Shown here in pieces: positions 36,301-50,029 of a stretch of 64,000 bases of DNA (the stretch's first letter is position 1; each line of letters opens with the position of its first letter). A program made the translations under genes and the position numbers. Under the pieces are notes generated by a model that saw only the letters and a list, made by a program, of their open reading frames with translations, was not told where the DNA came from and ran no database searches. The stretch covers positions 8,782,548 through 8,846,547 of the forward strand of contig JAKTNV010000003.1 in assembly GCA_022747635.1 (NCBI GenBank), written 5' to 3'. Origin of the DNA: Hetaerina americana. Lineage: Eukaryota > Arthropoda > Insecta > Odonata > Calopterygidae.

Positions 36301-39300
36301 CTCATTCTATAAAGAAATAATATTACCCAGTATTCATGGTGGAATTAATGATTTCTTTTAAGTTATTATCAAAATTTGTACAGCTGTATTTTAATTTCCA
36401 TTTGAAAATTAGTGATAATACCGGAATTACTTCGTAATACTATCTTCACATTTCTGCTTGCAATGGTAATTGAATTGGGCGTACCGACAATCAGTTATGA
36501 AATATATCAATGAATAATGAAGGCATTTATTATTTATTTATATATAAAAACGCATATGGTATATAGACTGTCTGTAAAAGCAATGATACCTTTGCGGTAT
36601 AATATTTCTATCACGCAATTCGTAATCAAAGCTGAGAAACACAAAAAAAACTATTCTAAAATCTTACACCACAGTGAATGCTTGCATAAAAGTACTATTA
36701 AATAGAGGTTTAAACCAGACTCTACCTCTACAGACAAATAGGATTTGTAAATGTTCTCTAGGGTCGGTAATTTTAATAACCTCATAAATCTCGATTGTGA
36801 TTCAAAAAAACTTTTAAAAATATTCATCCAGATTCGAGCCAATAAGTCATGTAGTAAAATATACCCAGTAGTTAGTAGTAGTTATGTGAATTGAATACCG
36901 GCTTAAATTTATCAAATTCATAATAATTTTAGCCCGTGAGTTATTGTACACTGTAATTGTTTTTCCTCGTGAACGTCGTAGATAAAAAGCTAATTTAATA
37001 TTCCTTATCCTTAGAACAGAATAAAAATGCAATTAATTTGAGGCAATGTTTTCTAAGCTCAAGCAAATCCCTTACGAGGTACTTAAATTGGACCTACTTC
37101 AGAAGTTATGTTTTCTTGTCACTGTTCCAGCTTTTCCTAGCTATTCCGAAGTTGGCCATGTCGGGTGTAATTTACTTTTATGGACTCCACTCTGCGGCAA
37201 ATCTTGCGCTGCACTAGTCTCTAGAATGTAAAGAATTATCTTTCAACAATTATCCTAGAGTGCTATGAATTTTAGTTTCACTTTTTATTTAATTGAATCT
37301 TGAAGAGTTTTTACTTTAAAACCTAATCATTATGCCCAAATACCTTAAATAAAATGTACAGGTTAATGTATGATGACGCAGGTGATTTGACGCTATATTT
37401 TCTGAGATGCCGTGGTCCAAAAATCAATTGATTTTTCATTTCGTTCTAAATTACAAAACGCTGTGACCTTTGTACTTACGTTAGTAATTGTATTACTTTT
37501 CATGAATTGGTTAATCCTTAACTAAGTCCAAAACGCACTCCATTTGGTGTTACGTTTCCTTCGGATGATCATGGAAAAAATTAGGTATAATGGATAATTT
37601 TACCGTTCCTATTTCTCCTATTGATTTGTTTGCCTAATCATCTACTGCATTTACTATCACTAGATCATATAAATATTGCCGAGAAACGTTGTAAATATAG
37701 AGTCAACCCAAACCGAGCGAACTTCCATTAAAAATACTTGAGAAAATTCCTCGAAAGTCCCGGAAATATAATATTAAATACTTTTAACGAACACTGCCGT
37801 CAAACCTTACCAGCGCAAAAGTCTTTCTGGAATATAAGCGCTTCGACATATATATTAATATATTATAGGTCAAATTGAATGATTCGTTTCTCAGATATAA
37901 ACTTAGTTCAAGGCTTTACCATTTTTATTCATGTTTGCATTTCGACTTGCTAGAACACTGCAAAATTAGAGAGGATATTTTTACTGCTACGTTTTATTTT
38001 ATGCATTTTATTACTTCATTCAGATAAATAATAAGGGAGTGTTTCGGTGGAAGGTATACATAAATTTTAGAAATATACGTGTGATAGTACACAGTTACTA
38101 GCTTCTAAGGTTACAGCTTTTTCCAATTTCTCTTCGGAAAAGAGAATTAGCTGTATTCATGAAGTAAACATTCAGTGAATCGAAGGTAGATAATGGGGAT
38201 AATGGGCGAAAGGAGGAATAATAAGAGAAGAAATTGATAAAGCTGAAGCTTAAAGGGACCTGTATCTGAGGCCAGGGAGCACCGGGATTGCGGGTAGTTA
38301 GCTGCCCGTCTCTGCTGTAGAAAGGAGAGAAAAAGATTGCTCCTGTCGAGAGGAACTTGGAGGTTTTCTTGGCCAATTAGTCTTTTGAAATGAGCCCATT
38401 TATGGGAGGCCAACTAGATAAGGGTCGAAGAAGGCTCTTTCTTTCTCACCTTTTTTGTAGCATTTCGTTTTCTCGGTTAGCAACCTAATACTCACGCCTC
38501 GAAAAACGTCTTGATTTTCAACATTTCCTTTCCACGCTTTTTCCTTAACGCTCCCTTTGGGACCATCGTCATCAAAATTTCATCTCGATCTGATACTGAT
38601 TTGCTTCCGGTATGAATTTTTTAGATTGGCATTTCTGTCGATAGTACTCTCCATTAGGGCTCTACGGTTTTTTTTAACGCTGCGTCATATGCTGATCCAG
38701 GCAGGCCTTGATTGATTTTGAGGAAGTAATTGATGATTGGAAGGAATTTTAATGAATATTGGCACATTTTTTAGCCTATAAGTGATGAATGATTTTTAAT
38801 GTGAGTAAAGAAATATTTTTTTATCTGGTTTCACCGCCTTATTTCCAATGCACTGCCGAAAAGACTAAATGTCACAACTTTTCCTCTCTTAGCTTTGGCA
38901 CGCGCAATTCATCAAAGGGTAATGTAAAATACACTAGTAAAAAAATGGTTACTTTTTTGGTAACAATGGTTACTTTCCTAAGTACAGTTTTTTTGCTTAC
39001 CTGAGCTGGAAATGAATTTTATCATGCAAGCAGAAATTATTGGAGATTCTTTGTTTTTATTACTTGTAACTCTATATTAGATGTGAGGTCCTCGTGATTA
39101 TTTGTTTAAAAAAATAGGAAAAAAATGAAGAATAAAGAAAATAATATGTAATCACTACTAATTACCACCAATAGTTATTAATTATCATCAATTCAGCGCA
39201 GAGTATATTTTGGCAGATTCATTGATTGTTGGGACATTATTTGTGAGTATTGAAATTACTGATGAATTTATCATTATTTTAACTGATAATTAATTTTTTA

Positions 39301-40410
39301 AGTCTTTATCACATATTTATCGCTTTACATGCATATTTGTTACTCTGTTGTCTATGATAGATATTTTTTGTAATAAAGTGAAAGGAACTATTTTGAAGCC
39401 TATGCATATATTTTAAAGTCCTATTTAGATATTTTATAGTTATTTGGTTAATGCTCTGAAAATGAAAATGTATTATTCCCATTAAAAATGTTCACGTTAA
39501 ATCATATCTAAACACACATATAGCGATTTAGAAACGATTACTTTTAATTCAAATAACATTATCTCAGAGATTATCACGTAAGCAAGCAAATTTTTAGTTG
39601 CTTTTTGGGTTATAATTTTCATTGGAAGTAGAGTTCAGTTAAAAATATCCCCATACTTTTGAGATTTTGTTACCTGCCTATGAATTTTAATGATTTTCAA
39701 TTTTAATCCTAATATTTTATGTCCCCTTCTCTAATTTGCTCGTACCAGCTACCTTCCTCAGTTCAGTGAAATCCCTTTCATTAATTTTGTTACTACCCTG
39801 ATTCCATCATCCTTCTCCTTCCTTTCCCAGTGGTCCAATTATTTAATCCCTCCAGTTTTAATACATGTAGTATAGCTAACACTGATTAACGCGGGCAATA
39901 CTTTTATAAGAGGTATAGATAAGGAAACTTTCTATTTTCCCCTGAAAAGCTTTGGAATAGAGGTCAATATAAATTTTTGAACTTATGGTTTTCAAGGTTG
40001 GAATACCTACTTTAGGAGGAAAAAATTTACCCACTATCGGCATATTTTCTATTATTTTTCTATATACTAAGTGCGTCAATTTCTCAGTATGATCAAATGC
40101 ATTCTCAGAAGTCAGCGTTTAATTTATCCTCCATATTATTTCGCAAGGGTTCACCTTTTAGTTCGACACTGTAAAATATTTTTGTCGGTTGTTTCCCAGT
40201 TACACCAAATTGTGAAAACACTTGATAATTATCCCGAACTAACGTTTTAAAAGTATTTTTGTTTTCAAATAAAAATGTGGGGCCTGATTATGAGCTGATT
40301 TTCAATCTATATTCTAATTATTATTCTAATGGTTTTTAATGTTATTAGTAATTTTTAAAATAAACTATGCAATGTTGAAGTATTTCGACATAACTAAATT
40401 CTTATGGATA
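33340..40410. other. AT-rich stretch without recognised features
   Basis: About 7 kb of mostly AT-rich sequence. Open frames are no longer than 93 codons and match nothing I know. A somewhat more GC-rich block at 35690-36050 has a longer readable frame with a vague Tc1-like look, but I could not support it. A small purine-rich patch lies at 38160-38430. Confidence 0.35.
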
Positions 40411-40659
40411 AATACGAGGTGCAGGATATTTGCCAAAAATAATTGGAATGATTTTTGCCACCATGGCGGATAGCTGAAGTGGGGTTATTTGTAGTGGAAA
40501 AGGTAATGGGAGATCTTGGGAGGGCAATGCAACCCACGTTAGTTAACGGTGGAAATTTACAATGGGCGGATTAGTGCAGGACTGGACTCCTGTTTGATGG
40601 TCACGTCACAAATTCACGATGCCACTCTCCATGGAGCAATGATATACGATAATATTGTG

Positions 40660-40915
40660 CATTAAGCTTTTAACACTTGGTTCGGACACCATGACCATGG
40701 TTAAGGATGCTTATGGAGATGGAAAAATATTCCAAGTGATGATTTTCTATTTGCACAGGATGTTCTGGGAGGGTAACGAGGAGGTTGATGATGAGGAATA
40801 GCCTGGACATCCATCAACAACACAATTTGATGAAAATATGCAAGAGGTGCCCAAGCTGCTGTCAGAATACTGCTTGTGTGAAAATCTAGCCTAGGACCTC
40901 TTGGACCACGGGGAA
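40660..40915 (+). pseudogene. Mariner transposase N-terminal relic
   Basis: The frame reads LGSDTMTMVKDAYGDGKIFQ, then RMFWEGNEEVDDEE-stop-PGHPST and FDENMQEVPKLL. These follow the mariner N-terminal pattern LGK...E....AYGD..LSR..VFEW..RF.EGRE.VEDDERPGRPST...DEN...V..L. One in-frame stop replaces the Arg of the DDERPGRPS linker. The first HTH is recognisable and the second is degraded. Confidence 0.7.
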
Positions 40916-40954
40916 AAGGACCCGAATTTTTTAGATTAGGTGGTAACGAGACAT

Positions 40955-41111
40955 TGGTCTTTTAGTAAGACCCAAGTACAAGCCCAAATAGTATTTATAG
41001 CCACCAGATAATGTCAAAGAGGCCATGACGAGGTGCCTGAGCGAGGGCCCTGTTGATGCCTTACAAGAAGCCAAAAAAAATTGGCGGAGGAACTGGCATG
41101 TTGATACGTAA
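40955..41111 (+). pseudogene. Mariner transposase C-terminal relic
   Basis: The frame reads DNVKEAMTRCLSEGPVDALQ, then EAKKNWRRNWHVDT-stop at 41109-41111. This matches the mariner C-terminal pattern D.VKEAVTRCL...P..AFQ.AY..WK.RW. A weak trace of the LFPKLK.. segment precedes it from about 40955. Everything between the N-terminal relic and this point, including the D,D,D triad, is gone. Confidence 0.7.
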
Positions 41112-41189
41112 GGGTGCTCTTATGAAGAATTTTAGCAATTTGTACTTTGATGTGAAATATTTTTTTCCCCAGATATAACCTATTTATTT

Positions 41190-44100
41190 ATTTATGGGAA
41201 AGTCCTTGTAAGTGAGAATTCGATGTTAATGCTATATAATGAGACCACATGGTCATAAAAACCTATTAAACTTTACATTTGAAAAAAATTTAATGCTTTC
41301 CCTGAAAACACAAAGTGTAAGTACTTAGTGGGAAATTTTAAAATTTTACACATAGATTGCTTGAAATATTTCCTCTTGGTGTGTTTAATAAGGGGTCAAA
41401 TGATCATAAAAATTCTTGAAACGATGTGTTCTTTATTAATACTTTTTAACCAAACATATAGGGTGATTAATATTCATTATATTTATTTCAAATCTGTAAT
41501 AAGTAATATCATTTGGTTCCTGCTGTCTGTTTAGGATTATTTAATGTAAATACCCATTTTGAGTACAAGTACTTGTATTCTCATAATTGTTGACATCCCA
41601 CTAATACAAACTATTCTAAAAGACATTACTTATAAGTCTAAGTCTGTGAAGCGTTTCTTTAGACGCCGTGGACTAGCCAAATTGAGGTCATTGCGGTAAT
41701 CGGAGCGCATTAACTATTACCACAACAAGAGGTAATAATCAAATCAAAAATTATATGGAGTAGGACAACCATTGATTTCTCAGCCCTGAGGTACAGTATT
41801 ATATCTAATGAGACAGCAAGAAGGAGTCGGAGTCCACAATAATGATGCTCTGCTAAAGCAAACAAAGTAGTCCCAGGATTGTTAGCGGAGAAGGGAGAGT
41901 TGGGTTGGGAGAACTCAAGGGGAGGCAAGAGAAGGGAATAAAGAGCATTTTAAAAGGCGATGGAGATCTGTGAAAAAGTGAACGGAATGCTTTGCCAGAC
42001 GAGATAGTGGGAGGAAAAGAAGAGGCATGTGGTACGGAATATAGGAAACCAGGAAGTATGGGGAATCGATAATAGGTTGCTCGGTAGTGTAGGGTTTCAC
42101 GTTGCGTCATGTTATGGGGGTAGTATGAAAGGTTTCCGACCTTTCGAACGTATATAATTAATGAGAGCTCGATGCTCAAATTTTCCAATTTCCACATAAA
42201 CCCTCATGATGACTGTCAAAGAGCAATTGAGTGTCCAAAATGGCTAAAGTTTTGGTATCTTTCAATACAAACATATTCACCAACTTTTGTCGAAGAGTGC
42301 TGCTGGCTTCATGGTGAGATCGGAAACTTTTCAGAAAATCCTCGCGAGTAAGGCAGACATGTGGCAGTAGTAGTTAACGTGTCCAGCTAAAACCTAGCTC
42401 AATCGGTAGATCCATTAATACTTGTACACTTCTGGATTAATTTATCTTTCCTTTTTCCTCTTACTTGCAGTTCATTTCTTATATCACAGTGTCCAGTATG
42501 AATGTTTTTAAATTCTCTTTTAAGCCTTTTTTTTATGCTACTCCATGCATCTTTTTTTGCATGATGATAGAACGTTCGAATCTTTTGCTTGTGGCAGTTT
42601 TGATCAACGGGTGAGATCAGAAGTGCAAAGATTACTTTGTGTAGGGCGAAGAAAAAGAAACTTCTCTCAATTAATGAGGAATAAATGAAGCTCTTTAGAA
42701 ATTTTAGATATTTTCATGCAAAAACATGCATTTATATGAACCTTTACTGGCAAACTAATACAATTAGTCTGCATAATTGGCAAAAAATGATTAAAAGGGT
42801 GTCTATATCCTAATTTGGGAATATGCCAAATTTCACTCGGCGGAAGGGAAAATTATTTCCTTTTCTTCTCACATGATCGCTTAAAACATTTTTCCTTGAA
42901 TAATTCATTCCACCACTGCCTAAGTTTCAAACATCTGTGTTTCAACCCTCGGTGAGACCTTGACCGACAGCGGAATAGTGTGTCTAGCATCCACACACCC
43001 TATGCGAGGTCTCCGTTTCCTTAACTAGCGCTACCCAATGTTCTCAAAAGAGACTTTGTGCACTTTTGGACTCTTAAATCTCCGCAATAGTGACGCACGA
43101 CTCCAATTTGCTGGCACATACTTGTCGTTTTATTATGACTATTTTCGCCCCAAGTTTCCGTTGCTTTGATTTGGCCATGGCCTCACCCATCCCTACCAAA
43201 ACCCACTACCCAAAACTCTCCTTCACTTCTGCGTAGTCTTCATCTCACATTCCCTGCTTCAATGATGCATTTCCCTTAGATCATAAATGTCTTCTGGCTA
43301 AATATTCCTTCAATCTCTTCATTTCGGTTACCTTCTCCATCCCTTTTCTTACCTCCTCTCCAATTCATTCAATGCTTCCAAATCCTATTGGAATGTAGAC
43401 TTCAGATATTTATCATAAGCTTCTCAATTAAGATGAAAGTGATCTTAATGTATGCCAAATATAGCAATTATAAATCATTAATTGTCGTTTACTTACAGAA
43501 AAGCGACAGTGATTAAAAAATAAACCAAACCTTATACCTGGAGGGAACATTTTTATTTATTTGTAACTCTTAGTTAATATCGAATCCAATAGTTTAAATT
43601 TTCTTTTGAGTTACCTGTGTGCTTTTTGAGCAAAGAAAACTATGAATTTTGTTCATGGATCGTTTAGTCACGAAACTTTTTTTTCTTTCACTGTGAGCAA
43701 ACATTTTGGTAGATTATTTATGATAGAAAAGAGATTTAAAATGGATACGCGATTAATTTGCATTTTTGCCACCTCCAAGGCTCCTACGAAATCGACCTTC
43801 GCGAATTCGTTTAAGGAGTTATTCATAGTAATAACTATTCTTCGGTGAACTCACCCGCCCTAATAATTGATATTGACATTCAAGAATGAAAACTAGTTAG
43901 TACTAATGATTCAATTACAGGACTAATAATAATCCAATTGTATAACATACTAAAGTAAGCAGGCACCAAAGTTGTAGCATAACGACACCCGAGACAAATA
44001 TTTTATGGTAAATTTTCCGAAGCTTACTTTTGGAATGAGGACGAAGAATTATTTCAATCTAGTGTTTCAAGTTTTTCTTGAATATCCGAATAAGTTTATA

Positions 44101-44220
44101 GGTTTCTTTTTGTTTTTTTTAAGAATTGTAACCTGCCCTTTAATTGTGCGTAAAACGCTCGGAAAACAGCGGCAATATTCCTTTAAAAGGAATGGAGCGA
44201 TAGCTATGGGATAATTTCAG
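41190..44220. other. AT-rich stretch, nothing recognised
   Basis: AT-rich with a purine-rich patch at 41870-42060. An isolated A-box-like string (42395-42410) and a splice-acceptor-like tract (42441-42470) were noted but are unsupported. Confidence 0.35.
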
Positions 44221-44224
44221 GCAT

Positions 44225-44810
44225 TCGTCCTTTGCGTTTGTTCTAAAAGGAAGCATTCGAGCATTCCTTCCCTTCTTGCGCTCTCCTCCTTTGCCCTTAA
44301 TGAACCACTGTCGAGCGGGGAGTAGACCGTGTGCCGGCGCTCGGTGTCCGAAGGCCCGTTTACTCAATTTTCATCAGCTCGGTGGACCGAGTTTTGACAT
44401 ATATGTGATGTGTTGCATTCCAGCCGGAGGGCGGTGCTGCACTGCCCTCTCCTCTCGCCCGAAATCTCTTTTTTTTGCCCGCCCGTGGTTCCACGTCGCA
44501 CCCAAACATACAAACAAGCAAACAGCCAAGTACGCACAAAAGGGATCGAGGGAACAGGTGCTGGGGACGGGCTCACCTAATGATGGGGAGAAAACAAGGG
44601 AGCCGTCTCACCCTGGACCGTATCCGATAGTGCACATTCCCAAGCCGCACTTACGACGACGACAGCGTCACCTTATCTTCTTCTATCCCGCCACACGCCC
44701 TTCTCATACCCTCCAACACCCCTCGAACGCCCTTTCATGCTCTCAGGACAAGGCGGTCCCCATGCAATTTCTTTGCGACTCGATTTCATTCTTTCCTTTC
44801 GCCATCAGCT
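44225..44810. other. GC/CpG-rich island
   Basis: Balanced to C-rich, CpG-containing sequence with a 203-codon frame (44276-44887) and antisense shadows. No domain is recognised. The frame ends in a Phe/Leu-rich segment that lies in AT-rich DNA, which argues against a real exon boundary. Confidence 0.4.
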
Positions 44811-44889
44811 CTACTACGATCTACCTCCGACTTTTTCTCTTTTTATTTTTTTCCCAGGAGATGACACACAGGAGTGAGAAAAGTTGAAA

Positions 44890-45990
44890 AAGAGCTGCCA
44901 AAAAATCTTGATAGCTTTGTCCCAGGATGAATAAGATGTGTAAACGAAATTTAATGGGAAGAAATTCAAGGACGAGCCAAAAAAGGAGTCGATTGTTCTC
45001 AGAGTGAAACTAAATCCAGTTGTCATCCCACCATTTAAAATGCCATTAAAGTCAAGCGATCCCTTTTTGTGCGGTTTAGTTACTCCATTGATTGGTGAAG
45101 GGTGACGTTAAGTGCTTGAACCAGCCCTCAACTCTCTGGCTCACACCTGGCGTTACACTTCGTTGTGTTTTCTGCACTTTCGAAAACGAAAGAACTATGA
45201 GCTGCTATTATTTCGTATCTCTGCATATCGTGTTGTTTGGTCATTGCTTGTCATTCGATTTTTCTTCTCAAGGTTCCCTTCTGTCTTTTCACTCTACCTT
45301 CCTAACCCACTTTGAGTGCAAAAATTCTCTCCTGTGAATCGCCGCCGCATCTTGTATAACTAGGCAGCCATACATTTTCCGTCCATGCCATTTTTAAGGA
45401 AGGCTAAAGTTTTATCAATATAAAAACTAATAACTGCTACTATCGAGGGTCACAGCGTAGATCTATGTAAGTAGGGCCACCTCATTTTTAATCGCAAGAG
45501 CGATTAAGTTCCTTAGAGTGCTTTCAGGCTACTTTCATATGGAAACGTACTTTTTTCAAGGAAAATCGGTCATGTGACATCACAACGCCAGTGCTGTCAG
45601 CGAGGTTATAACACGAGATGTTAGAGATAACCTGTTCCCTGCCAGGCGAGTCAAAAGTGTGAATAATTGAAATTCTGCTCTAGCATTATCAATTATGTTA
45701 TAATTTGATGTAATGATTAATTAGGAATTTGAAAATTAATGAGCGATCTCAAGTGTATCTCTTTTTTAACGTATTTTTCCGAACTTATTCTAAAAAGTAT
45801 TCTTGCCAAAGCATAACCAATGCATCGAATTGTTGGTAGTAAAATTGGCAATAGTGTGAATCATTTGGAATTTAGCCTTCAATCTTTTCATCATGATAGA
45901 AAAACGAAGACTCTTCTTCACATTTATGTGTTTATTCAAAATGTTCTATATATTTCTGTTCAAAAAATTATATTAACTTTTTAATTCAAA
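44890..45990. other. AT-rich stretch, nothing recognised
   Basis: Two overlapping Phe/Ser/Leu-rich frames (45092-45337) were read and show no family resemblance. Confidence 0.4.
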
Positions 45991-45991
45991 C

Positions 45992-45994
<3 letters not shown>

Positions 45995-46037
<43 letters not shown>
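45995..46037. repeat. (AT)n microsatellite
   Basis: An uninterrupted AT run of 43 bp. Confidence 0.95.
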
Positions 46038-46038
<1 letters not shown>

Positions 46039-46539
46039 TTCGAGAATATTAGAGAAAATAATTCAATACCAGTCTTCATCGAATGACTATCAATAGGTCA
46101 CGAGGGTACCCGTTTCCAATTACTTGCCAGTCAAGTGTGAAATGAAACATATTCACAAAATGTAAAAATAAAACTTTTAGTCTTAGTTTTATTCTTTGAA
46201 AAGCTAATGCATAACTTTAATTTTCCCCGAAGTAGTAATCGCTCCTACTTGCACGCCCACTTTTATATAGATGCAAGAAACAATCGCATTACTCTGCGTG
46301 AAAAAGTTCACCTGACATTAAGAGACCGTAAGAGACCCAATTTTTCTTGCATGATGCCTTTGCTAGCGCTCTATTTATTTATTTGTTTTCCAATTGGGGT
46401 AATCTGCTACAATTACGTCTTATTAATAATATTCTTTTACTATTTGACTTGAATCTCTTCATTTTATATTACCATAATCATAATCCACTTGCATACGTGT
46501 ACGCAAGATTTCCTGCGTATTATCTGGATATTTAAATCG

Positions 46540-46780
46540 AACCTCGGACCATTGAGTCCGCTGCTTCTTCGGTACTACCGAGGCCCAGTTGAAGGGAACT
46601 GCCTGCCATTCTCTGCATCTTCTGCTCCTCTCCCACTCCTTTCCTATTTTCCTTTTGTAATTCTCTTCCCTTCATCATCTCTCCCACACTGTCCCTAAAT
46701 GTCCGTACCTTCCGTCTAAAGCGGCGTTCGCCCGACTGTTTCACACAGTTACCGCTCAATTCAGCCATGGGCTCTCTTCA
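46540..46780. other. Small pyrimidine-rich island
   Basis: C/T-rich on the plus strand with some CpG. The 78-codon antisense frame is low in complexity. Confidence 0.35.
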
Positions 46781-46789
46781 TGTTGAGCC

Positions 46790-48650
46790 TGTTTAATAAT
46801 TTGGCTGGATGAGTCTCAAATTACTGCCTATAATTATATTCCATCGCCATATCAAGGATCCCAACGGTACGGAGAATCGTTGCGGTTATCATTTTTTGAA
46901 TATTCATTAATTCGAGTGAAACTTCAGGGTTATTGCATAAATATATCAGCGTGAAATTAAGGAATTAAATGAAATTAGTCTGTAAAATTATTCCCTAAGG
47001 GTACGTGGGCCCGGTTAACTATATTTGGTTAATAGTTTGAGAAAAATGTAAACTTAGTTGTTGTAATTATAGAATATTTTTATTTACCGACCATTGAATA
47101 TTTAAATAACGCCTCTAAACTTTTATGAGTTGAATAGCAGTATTAATACACAATCAATTACTATATTTTTTTAGCTTTAATAAAAACTCACTATTCATTT
47201 AGTAATAATGGTCTTCAAATAACGTAGGCCAAATTATTTTCTCCGACCATCTCCTTGTTAACCATCTCATGCATTTCCACAAACAAATTAGAAATAACCT
47301 CTTGGTATTTATAGTCTCACTTAACCATCTTGCGTCCATGAGTCGTTCAAGCACTATGCATGTGCAAAATATTATTAAATTTACTTATCAGCCTCTTCGA
47401 TGCATCCATGGAAATAAATTTGAAAGTGGCATTTAAATTCAAGTGGCTGTTATTACTTTCATATTACTGAATAGTGGTGTCACTGCATGCTACTGTGATA
47501 AATTGGTAGTGAACGCTTTACTCTAATAAAGTGATGTATATTACTACGACCTGAAATTACTTGTCTTTGAATTTTATACTTTTATTTTTTTGCTACTTTA
47601 GTTCCTTTATTTCACATTATCTACTTCTATTTATTTCAGTCTAAAGTGATGATTACTTTCTTTCCTTTACCTCTCTTAATTAGCAATATTTCATCTATCA
47701 TCGCCTTCATTATTCATGTATAACTCTTAATGCTTTCCTCCTTTCTACCAAATTATACGAATTTCATCCACATCAATACCTGGACACATTTACTTTTTTC
47801 CATCTCCGTATTGCACCTGCTTGAGATATGAATCAAATTTGTCTGGAATGCTGCTTAGATATTTCAAAATTTTCTTTCTACAAAAGACCTCCTTTTTGTA
47901 AATGGAACTAAGGGAATTTTCCTATGCATTGAGAATACTTTAAGTTGATTTCCTCATCTCACATTTCCTTTGGAACTGTATTGACAAAACTGCAACAATT
48001 ATAGCAGTAAGGTGATATCAAACTTTTGAAAATCAATGAAGTGATTGAAGCACTAAATAACATATTTAGTCTAGGTTCAGAAATTAAGAGAAATGGAAAA
48101 TATCAATCGATGAAAAGGAGGTTCTTTTCCTTTTGCTTCATCCATATTTTTACTGAAAGAACTTTTTAAAGTTATTGTGAACGATTAAAATTTTTACATC
48201 ATGTTAAAAAACATAATTCAAATGTACATTAACTTTAAAGATCAACGTTTGCGGATAAATTGAATTGTGCAAGGTTGAAACCGATTGACGAAAAGCTAAG
48301 TTAAATACCTATTAGTCAATTAAGTTTTATGATGCCGGTTTTGTCACCTTAACTTTCATCTTCACAATTTTCTTTAAAATGTGTGTAAACAACATTTTGA
48401 CGAACTATGGTTTAACAGAATCCCATATAATGAATTTAAATCATTGTACATATTTTAGGCTGATCTAATCCAATTAATTTTGTCATTCAATTGTTTTGTC
48501 TCTTTGTAATGAAAACAATTGTTATTAAAGGATTAAATCTTGATATAATGCAAAACTATCGACGCAGAATGAAAAAATGTGAGCCTAAAGACAGAAATAA
48601 TTTGCTTTTGTTTGCCAATCCGTCCAGCTCTTTGTCTTGATTTCAAGCAT
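46790..48650. other. AT-rich stretch, nothing recognised
   Basis: No open frame longer than 60 codons and no repeat signature. Confidence 0.4.
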
Positions 48651-48659
48651 AACAAACTC

Positions 48660-49010
48660 TGCAGTTCGCCTACGCGCGAGCCGGAGTTGCATTTTTTGAG
48701 CAGGGAGACATGACTAGGTATTCATACGCATTTGTAGGGGTGGGAGTGCAACGGTTCGCTCGGCGATGGAAAAGCCTAGGCTTTAGTGTGGTCTGAAAGG
48801 GGGTGGAGGCGTGGGGGGATTGGCGAAGCTGAGAGGGGCAGAAGAGAGAGGGAGAGAGAGAGATAGAGATATGGAGTGAGTGATATACGGCCGTACACGT
48901 ATAAATAGAATGTAGGGCACTGGTAATGTCTGCTCCCCGGTACTCTGCATCCGTTCGTGGAAGGAGAAGAATCCTTACGGGATTCGCCCGGGAGAGGGAC
49001 GAGAAAGAAC
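48660..49010 (+). promoter_or_regulatory. GC-rich island with GAGA tract and TATA-like box
   Basis: A purine-rich, CpG-containing block includes a (GA)n tract at about 48843-48872, which could serve as GAGA-factor sites, and a TATA-like TATAAATAG at 48900-48908. An 89-codon frame starts about 25 bp downstream at 48926 (MSAPRYSASVRGRRR). The order GAGA, TATA, ORF looks promoter-like. The frame has no recognised domain and I see no clear initiator, so this is a weak candidate only. Confidence 0.25.
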
Positions 49011-50029
49011 TCGTTCTGTTTCGTTCTACCGGATTATCTTACCAACAAAACGGAAAAATATGCAAAACTAATCAAGGAAGAGCTTTGAATCCAACTTTAA
49101 AAATTGTTATTACGTTCCATAGTTGTCCACTTTCGCGCCTATTTGCTCACCAGCTAGTTTATTTTCCTCTTTTTTCTGATGTTCTTTGGTTTTGATGAAT
49201 GGATTACAATCGAGATTGGACAGCGTAAACTCTATCCATAAAAAATTATACAAAATGAATGAGTCTCCAAAAGATATTTGCAGAAAAGGCAAAGCAAAGA
49301 TTTAAAAATCCGAAAAGAGTATATAAACTTAATTTCAATAATGATGTGCTAGAATCGAAAACCGTGCTTTTTTATTTTGAACTAAAATTGATTCAATTTG
49401 CAAACTTTAGAGTCTAAATTTTTCTTGAAAAATGTAATGACCTAGAATAAAAAATGTTTGTTATAAAAATTGGTTTCGGGGCTGTAAATATTAATGTAGA
49501 TTAAATATTTAAATCGATCCGAAGGTTTGCGTTTAGAAGCCATCGTTCACAAAATTCACTGGCTAAATTAGAGGCTTTAAGACGTATTCCAAGTTGGTAA
49601 CTGATCTTTTTCTTCCCTCTGAAATTGAGCCAAACTTTAAGGCGGCAATTTTTGCACCAAACAACGTCGATTGAAAAATGAATGTAAACTCGGAAATGGG
49701 GAATGCTTTTAATTTTAGGAAAGTCTAAGCTTTCTTTCACTGTTATATTGTTAGAGTGGCGAGAAATAGCCATCGTGTCTTTCGTTTTTTCCCAGGAATC
49801 GAGTAATGACCCTTGAAAGCGATCATGTCTCGAAAATGGTTACTTTTAACTCAACCAGAAAACCCATCCATTTAGCGAATAGAAAGATTATTTCGTGAGG
49901 ACTGGAGGTTTGGCTGAAGGTTTTGAGGTTTAAGGCCAGCGGGGGGAAAGGCAGCCAGAGTATCGTTAGACAGAGATTTGAGTGTGCTGTGGATGTGGAG
50001 TGGGATCAGTCTACGAGTGGAAAGTATTT

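Larger units (their letters stand above)
40415..41183 (+). mobile_element. Old internally deleted mariner relic
   Basis: The left end, after TA, begins CGAGGTGCAGGATATTTGCC. An imperfect inverted counterpart (ATATTTTTTTCCCCAGATAT, then AACCT) lies near 41157-41181, so the element is about 0.77 kb. It contains a damaged transposase N-terminus and C-terminus without the catalytic centre. The ends and coding sequence differ from the mariner at 31228, so this is another lineage. Confidence 0.6.

Noticed and set aside
42395..42410. String TAGCTCAATCGGTAGA, a good tRNA A box
   Set aside because: No B box or T arm follows at tRNA spacing. It may be chance or a tiny SINE remnant.
42441..42470. Polypyrimidine tract ending TTGCAG, like a 3' splice site
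   Set aside because: No open exon or donor partner is visible. Such strings are expected by chance in 64 kb of AT-rich DNA.
44276..44887. 203-codon frame that ends in a hydrophobic stretch
   Set aside because: No family resemblance. The hydrophobic end comes from a T-rich run outside the island.
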